Below, in pieces: positions 1-7,717 of a stretch of DNA of 64,000 bases (positions are counted from its first letter, which is position 1; each line of letters starts with the position of its first letter). The stretch is from CAG-791 sp963655255 (GTDB lineage: Bacteria; Bacillota; Clostridia; Lachnospirales; Lachnospiraceae): contig CAVKEB010000005.1 of assembly GCA_963655255.1 (NCBI GenBank), positions 62,001 to 126,000 of the forward strand. Direction: 5' to 3'. A program made the position numbers and the translations under genes. The notes under the pieces are model-generated. The model did no database searches, was not told the DNA's origin, and saw only the letters and a list, made by a program, of their open reading frames with translations.

Positions 1-634
1 CATCCAGGCCGACGTGATGCGTGATATCCCCGGTAATCAGAACATCCGCTCCTTTTTCCAGGGCAGTGTCCACCTCATCCTTGCCGGAACCCGGGAGAAT
101 CGCCGTCATGACAACCGCGCTTTCCGGATCCCCGTACACGCGGACCTCCGGAATCCGGAACACGTCCTTGACATACTGCGCACACTCCCGGAGCGTCATG
201 TGCTCCGGAAGCTCTCCGATGCGGCCGAGTCCTTCGTGCGAGATGGAATCCTCGTAGGTCACCTCCAGCACATCGGGGTTCAGAAGGTGCAGCTCTTCCG
301 CGGCCTCCGCCGCCATTCCCATGACGTCAAAGTTCGTGTGCATGGCATACAGCGCCATGTCCTCCTGCAGGATTCGCACCACGCGCCTGCCGATGAAATC
401 CTGATCCGTCACGTGCTTCAATCCGGCAAAAAGAAGCGGGTGATGCGTCAGAATCAGATCCGCGTGCTGCCGGGCGGCATCCTCAATCACCTCGGACGTT
501 GCATCTACGGCAAGATAAACCGTCTGAACCTCTTTCCCGCTTCGCCCCGCCTGGAGTCCCGGATTGTCCCAGCTCATCGCAAAAGACTTCGGGCAGAACT
601 CTTCCAGCTGTGCCATGATTTCCGATAAAATCAC
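1..634 (-). CDS. Nif3-like dinuclear metal-centre protein (YqfO family), 3' end cut by window edge
   Basis: The N-terminal ~211 residues of a Nif3/YqfO (DUF34) family protein, which forms a dinuclear-metal hexamer of poorly defined, hydrolase-like function. Family motifs are visible: a THHPLLF metal-binding segment near residue 70, HTNFD near residue 106, and TGDITHH close to the truncated end. I chose the GTG at 634 because an AGGAGG lies 5 bases upstream; an in-frame ATG six codons downstream lacks such a site. The start overlaps the trmK stop, so the two are likely translationally coupled. The rpoD-trmK-nif3 order is common in Firmicutes. The rest of the gene lies to the left of the window. 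Confidence 0.9.
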   Translation of the reverse strand, partial: MILSEIMAQLEEFCPKSFAMSWDNPGLQAGRSGKEVQTVYLAVDATSEVIEDAARQHADLILTHHPLLFAGLKHVTDQDFIGRRVVRILQEDMALYAMHTNFDVMGMAAEAAEELHLLNPDVLEVTYEDSISHEGLGRIGELPEHMTLRECAQYVKDVFRIPEVRVYGDPESAVVMTAILPGSGKDEVDTALEKGADVLITGDITHHVGLD

Positions 635-1659
635 ATCTGCCTCCTTATCTCATTCAGCATCCGTACCGCCATCAGAACCTGCAGAACTCCGACCTCTCCG
701 GAAAGCTGCGCGAGGCGGTTTTCCGCATTTCTGCTCGCCTCCGTGCCGTTCCCGCCTGCTGCCGCGGCGGACAAGGTTTCCATGATTTTCAGCCTGCCGC
801 GAAGCGTCTGCGTCAGAAACTGCTGAAAGCACGCTTCCTGTCCCTCTTCCAGAAACCGGTGCAGAATGCAGGGGCCGTACGTCTCTTCCGTCAGCCTGTG
901 GAAGCCGGGATCGCGAAGAATCCGGACCAGCTCCTTCCCGGGCACCATGGCCTTTGCCAGTGTCTCCCCGGAAAGCGTCTCCACCCGGTCTGCCATTTCT
1001 GCCCAGTGCGGGCGCTCCTGAAGATTCTGAACGAATTTCCGAACTTCCAAATCCTCTCCGTTCTCCTTCCCGATGCGTTCCGGACAGGTTCCGCTTATCT
1101 CTTCCTCCCCGGCACGCTCCGGACAGGTTCTTCCGGCAGACGATTCCTGCATGATGCCTTCCGTCCGGCTTTCCTGCACAGGCGGACAGATGATTTTCAT
1201 CACGGTGTAATATTTCCCGTCCTCTTCCAGAAACCGCTCATCCGCGATCCGGCAGTCATTCCGGAAAAGCCACTCCCGCACGAGATGAATCTCCGACTGC
1301 GGCGAGAGAAGAAGCTCCCGGAAGGACAGTGCCTTCTCCGGCTCCGCCTCCAAAAGTGACCGCATGAGGATTCCGCCCATTCCGGCGCAGATCATGCAGT
1401 CCGCCTCCCCCGGCTCATAGGCCGCAAGACCGTCGGATTTCCGAACCTCACAGCGGCCGGAAAGGCCGGTCAGCTCCAGATTCGATCTGGCCGTCGCGAG
1501 CGGTCCGTCCGCCACATCCATTGCAAGGGCAGACGATATTTTCTCCTCCTGCAGGAGACGGATGTCCACGTAGGCATGGTCGCAGCCGACATCGCAGATG
1601 CGGACGCCCGGCGTCACCAGGTCGCAGATCGTCTGCAGGCGTTTTGAAAGTGTAAGCAA
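631..1659 (-). CDS. trmK: tRNA (adenine22-N1)-methyltransferase TrmK, with a central insertion
   Basis: Class I SAM-dependent methyltransferase that makes m1A22 in tRNA. The Rossmann SAM motif DVGCDHAYVD and the CAGMGG motif are visible in the first 110 residues, followed by SPQSE, typical of the family. The open frame reaches 1806, but I prefer the TTG at 1659, with AGGAG 9 bases upstream, because family homology begins there (NLLTLSKRLQ). This gives 342 residues, longer than the roughly 230 usual for TrmK. The excess is a Glu/Gly-rich insertion holding two similar TCPER units, followed by a coiled-coil C-terminal part. It lies in one operon with rpoD upstream and nif3 downstream. Confidence 0.88.
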   Translation of the reverse strand: MLTLSKRLQTICDLVTPGVRICDVGCDHAYVDIRLLQEEKISSALAMDVADGPLATARSNLELTGLSGRCEVRKSDGLAAYEPGEADCMICAGMGGILMRSLLEAEPEKALSFRELLLSPQSEIHLVREWLFRNDCRIADERFLEEDGKYYTVMKIICPPVQESRTEGIMQESSAGRTCPERAGEEEISGTCPERIGKENGEDLEVRKFVQNLQERPHWAEMADRVETLSGETLAKAMVPGKELVRILRDPGFHRLTEETYGPCILHRFLEEGQEACFQQFLTQTLRGRLKIMETLSAAAAGGNGTEASRNAENRLAQLSGEVGVLQVLMAVRMLNEIRRQM

Positions 1660-1830
1660 ATTTTGTCTCTCCTGAGTGTGCAGGTAAATGATTTTCTCCC
1701 AATGAGAACCATCTCGAATTTGCTCCGCAAATCCTCGATGCGGGACATTCGTCCCATCTTCAAGCATCCGTGTCTTTCCATGGAAACAAGTTTCCCGGAA
1801 AGACACTCCGCTTTCAGATTGTCCTCATTG

Positions 1831-3315
1831 TTAATCCAAGTAGTCCTTCAGTTTTCTGGATCTCGACGGATGGCGAAGCTTCCGGAGCGCTTTCGCCTCA
1901 ATCTGGCGGATTCTCTCACGGGTGACATTGAACTCACGGCCGACCTCTTCCAGCGTCCGCGCACGTCCGTCATCCAGTCCGAAGCGAAGGCGCAGAACCT
2001 TCTGCTCTCTCTCCGTCAGCGTTCCCAGAACCTCCTGCAGCTGTTCCTTCAAAAGCGTGTAGGCCGCAGCCTCCGCGGGAACCGGAACATTGTCGTCCTG
2101 AATGAAATCGCCAAGGTGGGAATCCTCCTCCTCACCGATGGGTGTCTCCAGGGAAACCGGCTCCTGCGAAATCTTGATGATCTCACGGACACGCTCCACC
2201 GGAATGTTCATCCGATCCGCGATCTCCTCCGGCGTAGGTTCGCGGCCGAGCTCCTGCAGGAGCTGTCTCGAAATGCGGACCAGCTTGTTGATCGTCTCTA
2301 CCATATGAACCGGGATGCGGATCGTTCTCGCCTGATCGGCAATCGCTCTCGTGATCGCCTGACGGATCCACCAGGTCGCATAGGTGGAGAACTTGAAACC
2401 CTTGCGGAAATCAAACTTCTCCACGGCCTTGATCAGACCGAGATTTCCCTCCTGGATCAGATCCAGGAACAGCATGCCGCGGCCCACGTAGCGCTTGGCA
2501 ATGGAGACCACCAGACGGAGGTTTGCCTCCGCCAGCTTCTTTCTCGCCTCTTCGCCGTCCGCGACAACTTCACGCAGCTCCTGTTTGTTTTTCCCGAGAA
2601 GGAACGGCTTCTTCTCATCCGCTTCCTTCCTCTGCTCTTCGTTCTTCAGGTACTTGTCGAATTCCTCCTCGGTCGTCACCCGCTCGGTATCATCATCCGG
2701 CACGTCCTTGAAAATCGTGTTCAGCATCTTCTGCGCGATGTCGCCGTTCTCCATGCGCTTGGCGATGGCGACCTCTTCATCCGCGGTAAGAAGCGGAACC
2801 TTGCCGATCTCCTTCAGATACATCCGGACCGGGTCCTCGATGTTGATCGCATCTCCGGCACCGTGTGCGTCAAGGTCGTCCTCGCCGTCCAGCTCCTCCT
2901 GCTCAATCATCTCGAGCTCTTCATCCGGAACCTCATCCTCGTCCACCGGCTCGTCATCATCCAGATCCGGCACATCGTCCTGATCTTCCTCCAGATTCAG
3001 CACGTCAATGCCCTTGGACTCCAGATAAGTCGTGATGAGATCATATTTCTCATCCTCCAGATCCATGTCCGAGAAGGTCTTGACGACCTCCTGATAGTCC
3101 AGAACGTCGCCCTTTTTCTTTGCCTGCTTGACCAGCTTCTCGAGGCGGGCCTGAAACTCGTCCGCCTCCTCGGCGTTTTCTTCCGGCACCACGGCCTTCG
3201 CCGTCTTCTTCGCGGGTTTCTCCGCCTTGCTGCTCCTGGCCGCCTTCTTTGCGGGTTTTGCCGTCTCTCCGGCGAGCTCCCTGTTTTCCAGTTCTTCCGT
3301 CTTTTTCTTCGTCAT
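1831..3315 (-). CDS. rpoD: Primary RNA polymerase sigma factor RpoD (SigA)
   Basis: Housekeeping sigma-70 factor, 494 residues. An N-terminal Lys/Ala-rich extension precedes region 1.1 and a strongly acidic stretch. Region 1.2 (DPVRMYLKEIG) follows, then region 2 with the RYVGRGMLFLDLIQEGN and FSTYATWWIRQAI segments for core binding and -10 melting. Region 3 and region 4 close the protein, the latter with the helix-turn-helix ending VTRERIRQIEAKALRKLR. The start at 3315 is chosen because GGGAGG lies just upstream; the open frame extends further without homology. It lies downstream of dnaG and upstream of trmK, the conserved macromolecular-synthesis arrangement. Confidence 0.97.
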   Translation of the reverse strand: MTKKKTEELENRELAGETAKPAKKAARSSKAEKPAKKTAKAVVPEENAEEADEFQARLEKLVKQAKKKGDVLDYQEVVKTFSDMDLEDEKYDLITTYLESKGIDVLNLEEDQDDVPDLDDDEPVDEDEVPDEELEMIEQEELDGEDDLDAHGAGDAINIEDPVRMYLKEIGKVPLLTADEEVAIAKRMENGDIAQKMLNTIFKDVPDDDTERVTTEEEFDKYLKNEEQRKEADEKKPFLLGKNKQELREVVADGEEARKKLAEANLRLVVSIAKRYVGRGMLFLDLIQEGNLGLIKAVEKFDFRKGFKFSTYATWWIRQAITRAIADQARTIRIPVHMVETINKLVRISRQLLQELGREPTPEEIADRMNIPVERVREIIKISQEPVSLETPIGEEEDSHLGDFIQDDNVPVPAEAAAYTLLKEQLQEVLGTLTEREQKVLRLRFGLDDGRARTLEEVGREFNVTRERIRQIEAKALRKLRHPSRSRKLKDYLD

Positions 3316-3479
3316 AGTTTCCTCCCTGCCGCATTCCCGGCATCTTTTTTTCCTGATTTCCGTTTCAGAAATTCCGACACTCCCGTTTTTGGGGCTCACC
3401 TGCCCCTGCAGGATCATTGCACAGAGTTCCTGTCAGGGGCGGAGCACCGCTGACCGGAGTTTCTATATAAGGCAACACC

Positions 3480-5447
3480 TCATCCGTCTCTGCGGCCGGT
3501 CAGAACCAGTGGGAGCTTCTGAAGCGCCGCAAGGTCCTTTCTGGCCTTCATCAGCTTCCCGAGCGCGGACGCATCCGTCATGCTGGAGGAGAGCTGCTCG
3601 ATGGCATTTCGTTTCACGGAACACAGAACGTCCCGAAGGAGCTTCTCCTCTTCCTCCTGCGTGATTCCGGAGAGCCTTGTCTCAAACAATGCCGCAGCCT
3701 GACGCTGCTCGTCTTCCTCCTCGAACATCGCGATCACCGAGGCCGGTGAGGCGTGCGGCCTTCCTCCGTTTCCGGAGGCCTGTGCGAGCTTGTCGCCCGC
3801 TTCCTTTTCCAGTGCCGCAAAATACTTCTCCGCTGCCTTCCTCGGCACTCCCTCGGTAAAATCCTCCGCCGAAATGAAGTCCCGGATCTGCGGGTACAGC
3901 CCCGGATCATCCGACACGCAGGTAAGAAGCAGACACTCGTTGCGGATCTTCGCCTGCTCCAGCGCCGAAAGGCGTTTTCCCGCCGTGGGATCCTTGGGGC
4001 GCATCCGCGGCTGCGCGCCGCCGGCAAATGCCGTCCCGGGCGCGGAACGGCCGCCCTCTGCACAGGAAGGCGGATCGCCTCCTTCTCCCGGAAGGAAAGC
4101 ATTCGCGGCCGCCGTCACCGGCTCCGCCTCTCTTGCGATCGTCCCGTCGGCGTTGGTCATCACCCTCCCGTAGGAGGCAACCTCCCGTCTGAGAATCCCT
4201 TCGTCGATGAAATACTTCTCCGACATCGCGCGGATGTAGGAATCCCGCTCGATCTCATCCGAGAAGCCGCACAGGCGCTTGGCGATTTCATGGTAGAATT
4301 CGGACCGCGAGGCCGGATCCTCCATCTGATAATTCTTCTGGATCTGCCGGATCTGATAGAAAAACGAGTTCTCCGCGCCATCCAGCCGCTTTTGAAACTC
4401 CTCCGGTCCGAGATTCTTCATGAATTCATCCGGATCCTTGTAGGGTTCCAGATTGACCACTCTTCCCGTAAGGCCCGCCGCGTGCAGAATTCCGATGTTG
4501 CGCATCGCCGCCTTGACGCCGGCTCCGTCCGAATCATAGGACAGGAGCACCTGCCTGACATAGCGCTTCAAAACCGCCGCCTGCCCGTCCGTGAAGGACG
4601 TTCCGAGCGATGCCACCGCCTGCGTAAATCCCGCCTGATGCATCGCGATGACATCCATGTAGCCCTCGCAGAGGATGAAATAGCCGCACTTCGTCTTTTT
4701 GGCAATGTTGAGTCCGTACAGATTTCTCGACTTGTCGAACACCGGTGTCTCCGGAGAATTCAGATATTTCGGCTTTCCGTCGCCCATCACGCGGCCGCCG
4801 AAGCCGATCACGCGGTTCGTCACGTCCATGATCGGGAAAATCACGCGGTTCCAGAACTTGTCGTGCAGCCCCCTTTTCTCGTCATAGGCCGCAATGCCGG
4901 AGAGCAGGATGTTCTCGTCGGAGAAGCCCTTCGCCCGAAGATGGGCCACCATGTCGGAATTCGATCCGTCCGCAAAACCGAGGCCGAACGAATTCATCGT
5001 CTGCGGCGAGAGCTTCCTCTCCCGGAAATAGGCAAGCCCACGCTGTCCCTTCGGGGAACGGAGGAGCTTGAAGTAGTACGTCGCCGCCTCCTTGTTGATC
5101 GCAAGGAGCTCTGCGCGCTGCTCGTTTCGTTTCCTCGCCTCCGCCGAGTAATTCACCTCGGGAAGCTTGATGCCCGCCCGGTCCGCCAGGACTTTTAGCG
5201 CCTCCTGAAAGCTGTAGTTCTCATATTTCATGAGAAAGGTCAGAACATTTCCGCCCTCCCCGCAGCCGAAGCAGTGAAACACCTGCTTGCCCGGATGCAC
5301 CGAGAACGACGGTGTCTTCTCGTTATGAAACGGACACAGCCCCATGTAGCTGGCTCCGCTTTTTTTCAGATGTACGTAGGAGCCGATCACATCGACGATA
5401 TCGTTCGCCGCGATCACCTGCTCCACAATCTCTTCCGGATAATACAT
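3480..5447 (-). CDS. dnaG: DNA primase DnaG
   Basis: Synthesises RNA primers at the replication fork; 655 residues. The N-terminus has the CHC2 zinc-ribbon (CPFHNEKTPSF then HCFGCGEGG). The TOPRIM core shows LCEGYMDVIAMHQAG with its catalytic Glu and the LSYDSDGAG acidic motif. The C-terminal helicase-interaction region is long and poorly conserved, with an Ala/Gly/Pro-rich linker. The start is the ATG at 5447 with GGAG seven bases upstream; translation further upstream would only read through the repeat element at 5451-5603. That GGAG is itself part of the repeat end, so the dnaG ribosome binding site is supplied by the repeat. Confidence 0.96.
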   Translation of the reverse strand: MYYPEEIVEQVIAANDIVDVIGSYVHLKKSGASYMGLCPFHNEKTPSFSVHPGKQVFHCFGCGEGGNVLTFLMKYENYSFQEALKVLADRAGIKLPEVNYSAEARKRNEQRAELLAINKEAATYYFKLLRSPKGQRGLAYFRERKLSPQTMNSFGLGFADGSNSDMVAHLRAKGFSDENILLSGIAAYDEKRGLHDKFWNRVIFPIMDVTNRVIGFGGRVMGDGKPKYLNSPETPVFDKSRNLYGLNIAKKTKCGYFILCEGYMDVIAMHQAGFTQAVASLGTSFTDGQAAVLKRYVRQVLLSYDSDGAGVKAAMRNIGILHAAGLTGRVVNLEPYKDPDEFMKNLGPEEFQKRLDGAENSFFYQIRQIQKNYQMEDPASRSEFYHEIAKRLCGFSDEIERDSYIRAMSEKYFIDEGILRREVASYGRVMTNADGTIAREAEPVTAAANAFLPGEGGDPPSCAEGGRSAPGTAFAGGAQPRMRPKDPTAGKRLSALEQAKIRNECLLLTCVSDDPGLYPQIRDFISAEDFTEGVPRKAAEKYFAALEKEAGDKLAQASGNGGRPHASPASVIAMFEEEDEQRQAAALFETRLSGITQEEEEKLLRDVLCSVKRNAIEQLSSSMTDASALGKLMKARKDLAALQKLPLVLTGRRDG

Positions 5448-5450
5448 GTT

Positions 5451-5603
5451 TATACTCCGCTGAGGCAAAACCCGCGATACCAGAGAAAATTTCGCGAAGG
5501 CATCTTCGAGTGCATCGGTTTTGCCGAATGGTACATCATTTTTGCCGAATGCGTCAGCACGGATGCTGCAATTTGAAAGCAACCTGTCGATGTCACTTTC
5601 AAG
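5451..5603 (-). repeat. Modular palindromic repeat, copy 1 (dnaG 5' region)
   Basis: Fills most of the gap between the dGTPase stop and dnaG. Read on the plus strand it begins TATACTCCGCTGAGGC, then the left arm GCAAAACCCGC, a shortened AGAGAAAATTTCGCGAAGG arm, CATCTTCGAGTGCA, the right arm CGGTTTTGCCGAATG, a second partial TTTTTGCCGAATG, and the tail hairpin region ending CACTTTCAAG. The closing arms are mutually complementary. Relative to dnaG the GCCTCAGCGGAG end is proximal and carries the ribosome binding site. Confidence 0.75.
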
Positions 5604-5661
5604 CCTGATTCCCTGCCGCAGCCTTCCTGCAGCACCTGTTGCGTTTTCAGCAATGAATCTT

Positions 5662-6693
5662 CTACTGCCAGCACTTCGGCACGTAAATTTCCTCGTATCT
5701 GGCAATCGCAAAGCGGTCCGTCATCGAGGAAATGTAGTCGCAGACAATGCGCTCTCTCGAATCCCCGAACTGCTCCATCCTCCGCCGCAGATACCCAGGC
5801 AGAAGCTCGATATGCCCGTGGTAATACTCATACAGCCGCTCCACAATTCCCATGGCCTTCGCTTCCTCGCCCTTGGCCTTCGGGTTCGTGTAGACGTTCT
5901 CGAACATGAAGTCGCGGAACTGTCCATAGGCCTTCTCCACGGCAGGAGACATCTCCACCACCGGCCGTCCCATCGAATTGGAAATGATGTCGTGCACGTA
6001 GGTGTCCAGACGCTCCTCCATCGTGTGGCCGAGAACCGCCGCAATCTCCTCCGGCACGTCGTCATCGGAGAGAATTCCGCCGCGGATGGCATCGTCCATG
6101 TCGTGGTGGAAATACGCGATCTTATCGGAATACCGGACAATCCTTCCCTCCAGCGTTGCGGGTTTTCCCGCCGTCTGATGGTTGGCAAAACCGTTCAGCA
6201 CTTCCCAGGTCAGGTTCAGCCCCTGCCCGTCCTTCTCCAGGAGTTCCACCAGCCGCACCGACTGCTGCGCGTGGTCAAATCCTTCCGGGCAGAGCCGGTT
6301 CAGCACCCGCTCTCCCGCATGGCCGAATGGCGTGTGCCCGAGGTCGTGCCCCAGCGCAATGGCCTCCGTCAGGTCCTCGTTGAGCCGGAGCGCCTTGGCA
6401 ATGGTCCGCGCATTCTGCGAGACCTCCAGCGTGTGCGTCATCCGCGTCCGGTAATGATCGCCATCCGGCGTAATGAAAACCTGCGTCTTGTCCTTCAGCC
6501 TCCGGAAAGACTTGGAGTGAAGGATCCGGTCGCGGTCGCGCTGGAAAACCGGCCGCAGATCGTCCTGTGGCTCATCTCTTCGACGTCCCCTTGTCTCCGC
6601 GGAAAAAGCCGCCCACGGCGCCAGAATCTCCTTCTCCCGCGCCTCAAGCTGCTCCCGGATCAGCTGCGGTGCCTGCATGCTCTCGCCCTTCAT
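5662..6693 (-). CDS. Deoxyguanosinetriphosphate triphosphohydrolase-like HD-domain protein
   Basis: HD-superfamily dNTP triphosphohydrolase, 343 residues, predicted to hydrolyse dNTPs to the nucleoside and triphosphate. The HD signature is clear: R.THTLEV near residue 90, then LGHDLGHTPFGHAGE with the metal-binding His-Asp pair, and a downstream DKIAYFHHDMDDA with the remaining metal ligands. The ATG at 6693 has an AGGAGG-type site close upstream. It is the first gene of the dGTPase-dnaG-rpoD series and is separated from dnaG by repeat copy 1. The substrate in vivo (dGTP alone or all dNTPs) cannot be told from sequence. Confidence 0.92.
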   Translation of the reverse strand: MKGESMQAPQLIREQLEAREKEILAPWAAFSAETRGRRRDEPQDDLRPVFQRDRDRILHSKSFRRLKDKTQVFITPDGDHYRTRMTHTLEVSQNARTIAKALRLNEDLTEAIALGHDLGHTPFGHAGERVLNRLCPEGFDHAQQSVRLVELLEKDGQGLNLTWEVLNGFANHQTAGKPATLEGRIVRYSDKIAYFHHDMDDAIRGGILSDDDVPEEIAAVLGHTMEERLDTYVHDIISNSMGRPVVEMSPAVEKAYGQFRDFMFENVYTNPKAKGEEAKAMGIVERLYEYYHGHIELLPGYLRRRMEQFGDSRERIVCDYISSMTDRFAIARYEEIYVPKCWQ

Positions 6694-7131
6694 CCTCCGC
6701 CTCCTGCCGCCCTGCGGCTTCTCCCGGTATCAGACTGCCGGATGCACAATCACTTTCTTTGAACAATTCAACACATTTAACCGTACCTGTGCCCGCATAC
6801 GGTCCATTCATTCTTGAAATCAACATGTGTGGAATCATTACAAAAATTTCTCTATAGAGATATTATTCTGTGCCGGAAGCGGAATTCCTTCCCGGAGCAG
6901 TAAAGAATATGAAAAAATTGATACCTTACAGCAGGCTGTGATGATGACAACGATCGGACTCCGATAAAATCTCCATTTCTTTTCAGGGAAGCCGTCAACG
7001 GGTCATTTGCTCTTCGGAATTATGCAGATACTCGGCGGTGAATTCTCCGTGTCAACCTTTTCGTCAAAAGGGTGTTTTTTTCGCTATAAATGCAGCGATA
7101 GCAACAAAACGTTGGCACATGCAAATGCGTG
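6694..7131. other. Intergenic region without a recognisable gene
   Basis: About 440 bases between the dGTPase start and the tRNA-Val terminator. I see no convincing reading frame. A TTGACA on the minus strand (complement of 7050-7055) could be a -35 element for the dGTPase transcript, but there is no good -10 at normal spacing. A small hairpin with a T-run on the plus strand at 7054-7081 has no plus-strand gene in front of it. Confidence 0.5.
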
Positions 7132-7173
7132 AAAAAGCCCGGAAATCCAACGTTTCTTGGATTTCCAGGCTTT
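7132..7173 (-). terminator. Rho-independent terminator after tRNA-Leu/tRNA-Val
   Basis: On the minus strand a 16-base arm AAGCCTGGAAATCCAA pairs with TTGGATTTCCGGGCTT around a GAAACG loop, with one mismatch. A run of T follows at once. It lies ten bases beyond the tRNA-Val 3' end and closes the two-tRNA transcript. Confidence 0.9.
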
Positions 7174-7182
7174 TGGGAAACA

Positions 7183-7255
7183 TACGGCCAGCAGGGCTCG
7201 AACCTGCGACCTCGTCCACGTCAAGGACGCGCTCTCCCAGCTGAGCTATGACCGC
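7183..7255 (-). tRNA. tRNA-Val (anticodon GAC)
   Basis: Seventy-three-base cloverleaf. The acceptor arm GCGGTCA pairs with TGGCCGT through two G-U pairs, and the D arm reads GCTC...GAGC. The anticodon stem CGTCC/GGACG holds loop TTGACGT (anticodon GAC), and the T arm GCAGG-TTCGAGC-CCTGC is intact. The discriminator base is A and CCA is not encoded. It lies four bases from tRNA-Leu(AAG) and shares its terminator. Confidence 0.93.
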
Positions 7256-7259
7256 GTAA

Positions 7260-7343
7260 TGCGGGAGATGGGACTTGAACCCACACGGCCTTGCAGTCAC
7301 AAGAACCTTAATCTTGCTCGTCTACCAATTCCGACACTCCCGC
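7260..7343 (-). tRNA. tRNA-Leu (anticodon AAG)
   Basis: Class II tRNA of 84 bases with a long variable arm. The acceptor GCGGGAG pairs with CTCCCGC. The anticodon stem CAAGA/TCTTG encloses loop TTAAGGT, giving anticodon AAG. The T arm contains GTTCAAGTC and the discriminator is A, with no CCA encoded. A34 would be expected to be deaminated to inosine if used like other A34 tRNAs. It is co-transcribed with tRNA-Val. Confidence 0.92.
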
Positions 7344-7442
7344 ATATTCTGTTGAATTCCTCTCAGGGTTACAGAAACCCCGAAAGCACCCTTCCGCTCC
7401 AAACCTCTCCGACGCATCCTTCGCTTACGCAGTCAGCTTCGG

Positions 7443-7478
7443 AAATAAATTAGCAGAAGAAGCCACAGCCTCTTCTGC
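7443..7478 (-). terminator. Probable terminator after tRNA-Leu(CAG)
   Basis: On the minus strand GCAGAAGA and TCTTCTGC form a stem extended by two inner G-C pairs around a short loop, followed by TAATTTATTT. It lies just past the tRNA-Leu(CAG) 3' end. The T-tract is interrupted, so termination may be incomplete. Confidence 0.65.
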
Positions 7479-7499
7479 AATATCCGGACTGGAACCGAG

Positions 7500-7583
7500 T
7501 GCAGAAGATGGGACTTGAACCCACACGACATTGCTGCCACAGGCACCTGAAGCCTGCGCGTCTACCAATTCCGCCACTTCTGC
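7500..7583 (-). tRNA. tRNA-Leu (anticodon CAG)
   Basis: Class II tRNA of 84 bases. The acceptor GCAGAAG pairs with CTTCTGC. The anticodon stem CAGGC/GCCTG encloses loop TTCAGGT, anticodon CAG. It has a long variable arm and T arm GTTCAAGTC; the discriminator is A and CCA is not encoded. It has its own strong promoter and terminator, separate from the Leu(AAG)-Val pair. Confidence 0.94.
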
Positions 7584-7594
7584 AAGCAAGGTGT

Positions 7595-7624
7595 ATCATA
7601 CCGTACACCGCGCTTTCCTGTCAA
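7595..7624 (-). promoter_or_regulatory. Sigma-A promoter of tRNA-Leu(CAG)
   Basis: Minus strand: a perfect TTGACA (complement of 7619-7624), an 18-base spacer, and TATGAT (complement of 7595-7600). The -10 lies about 12 bases before the tRNA 5' end, as expected for a stable-RNA promoter. Confidence 0.85.
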
Positions 7625-7717
7625 CCCATTTTCCGGAACACTTGTTCCGAATATTTATCTTATTTACAGATATTTTGAAGCCTCTGCAGAGAAATCCGAA
7701 ACGTGCCAATCCGGTGC

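Noticed and set aside
1663..3453. Long open frame on the plus strand, antisense to rpoD
   Set aside because: It mirrors the rpoD coding frame, has no recognisable domain and no ribosome binding site. The same applies to the long antisense frames at 3753-5198 (dnaG) and 23323-25692 (742-residue membrane protein).
7054..7081. Plus-strand hairpin AACCTTTT/AAAAGGGT with T-run as a terminator
   Set aside because: No plus-strand gene precedes it, and the stem is weak. It may be chance, or overlap a minus-strand -35 element.
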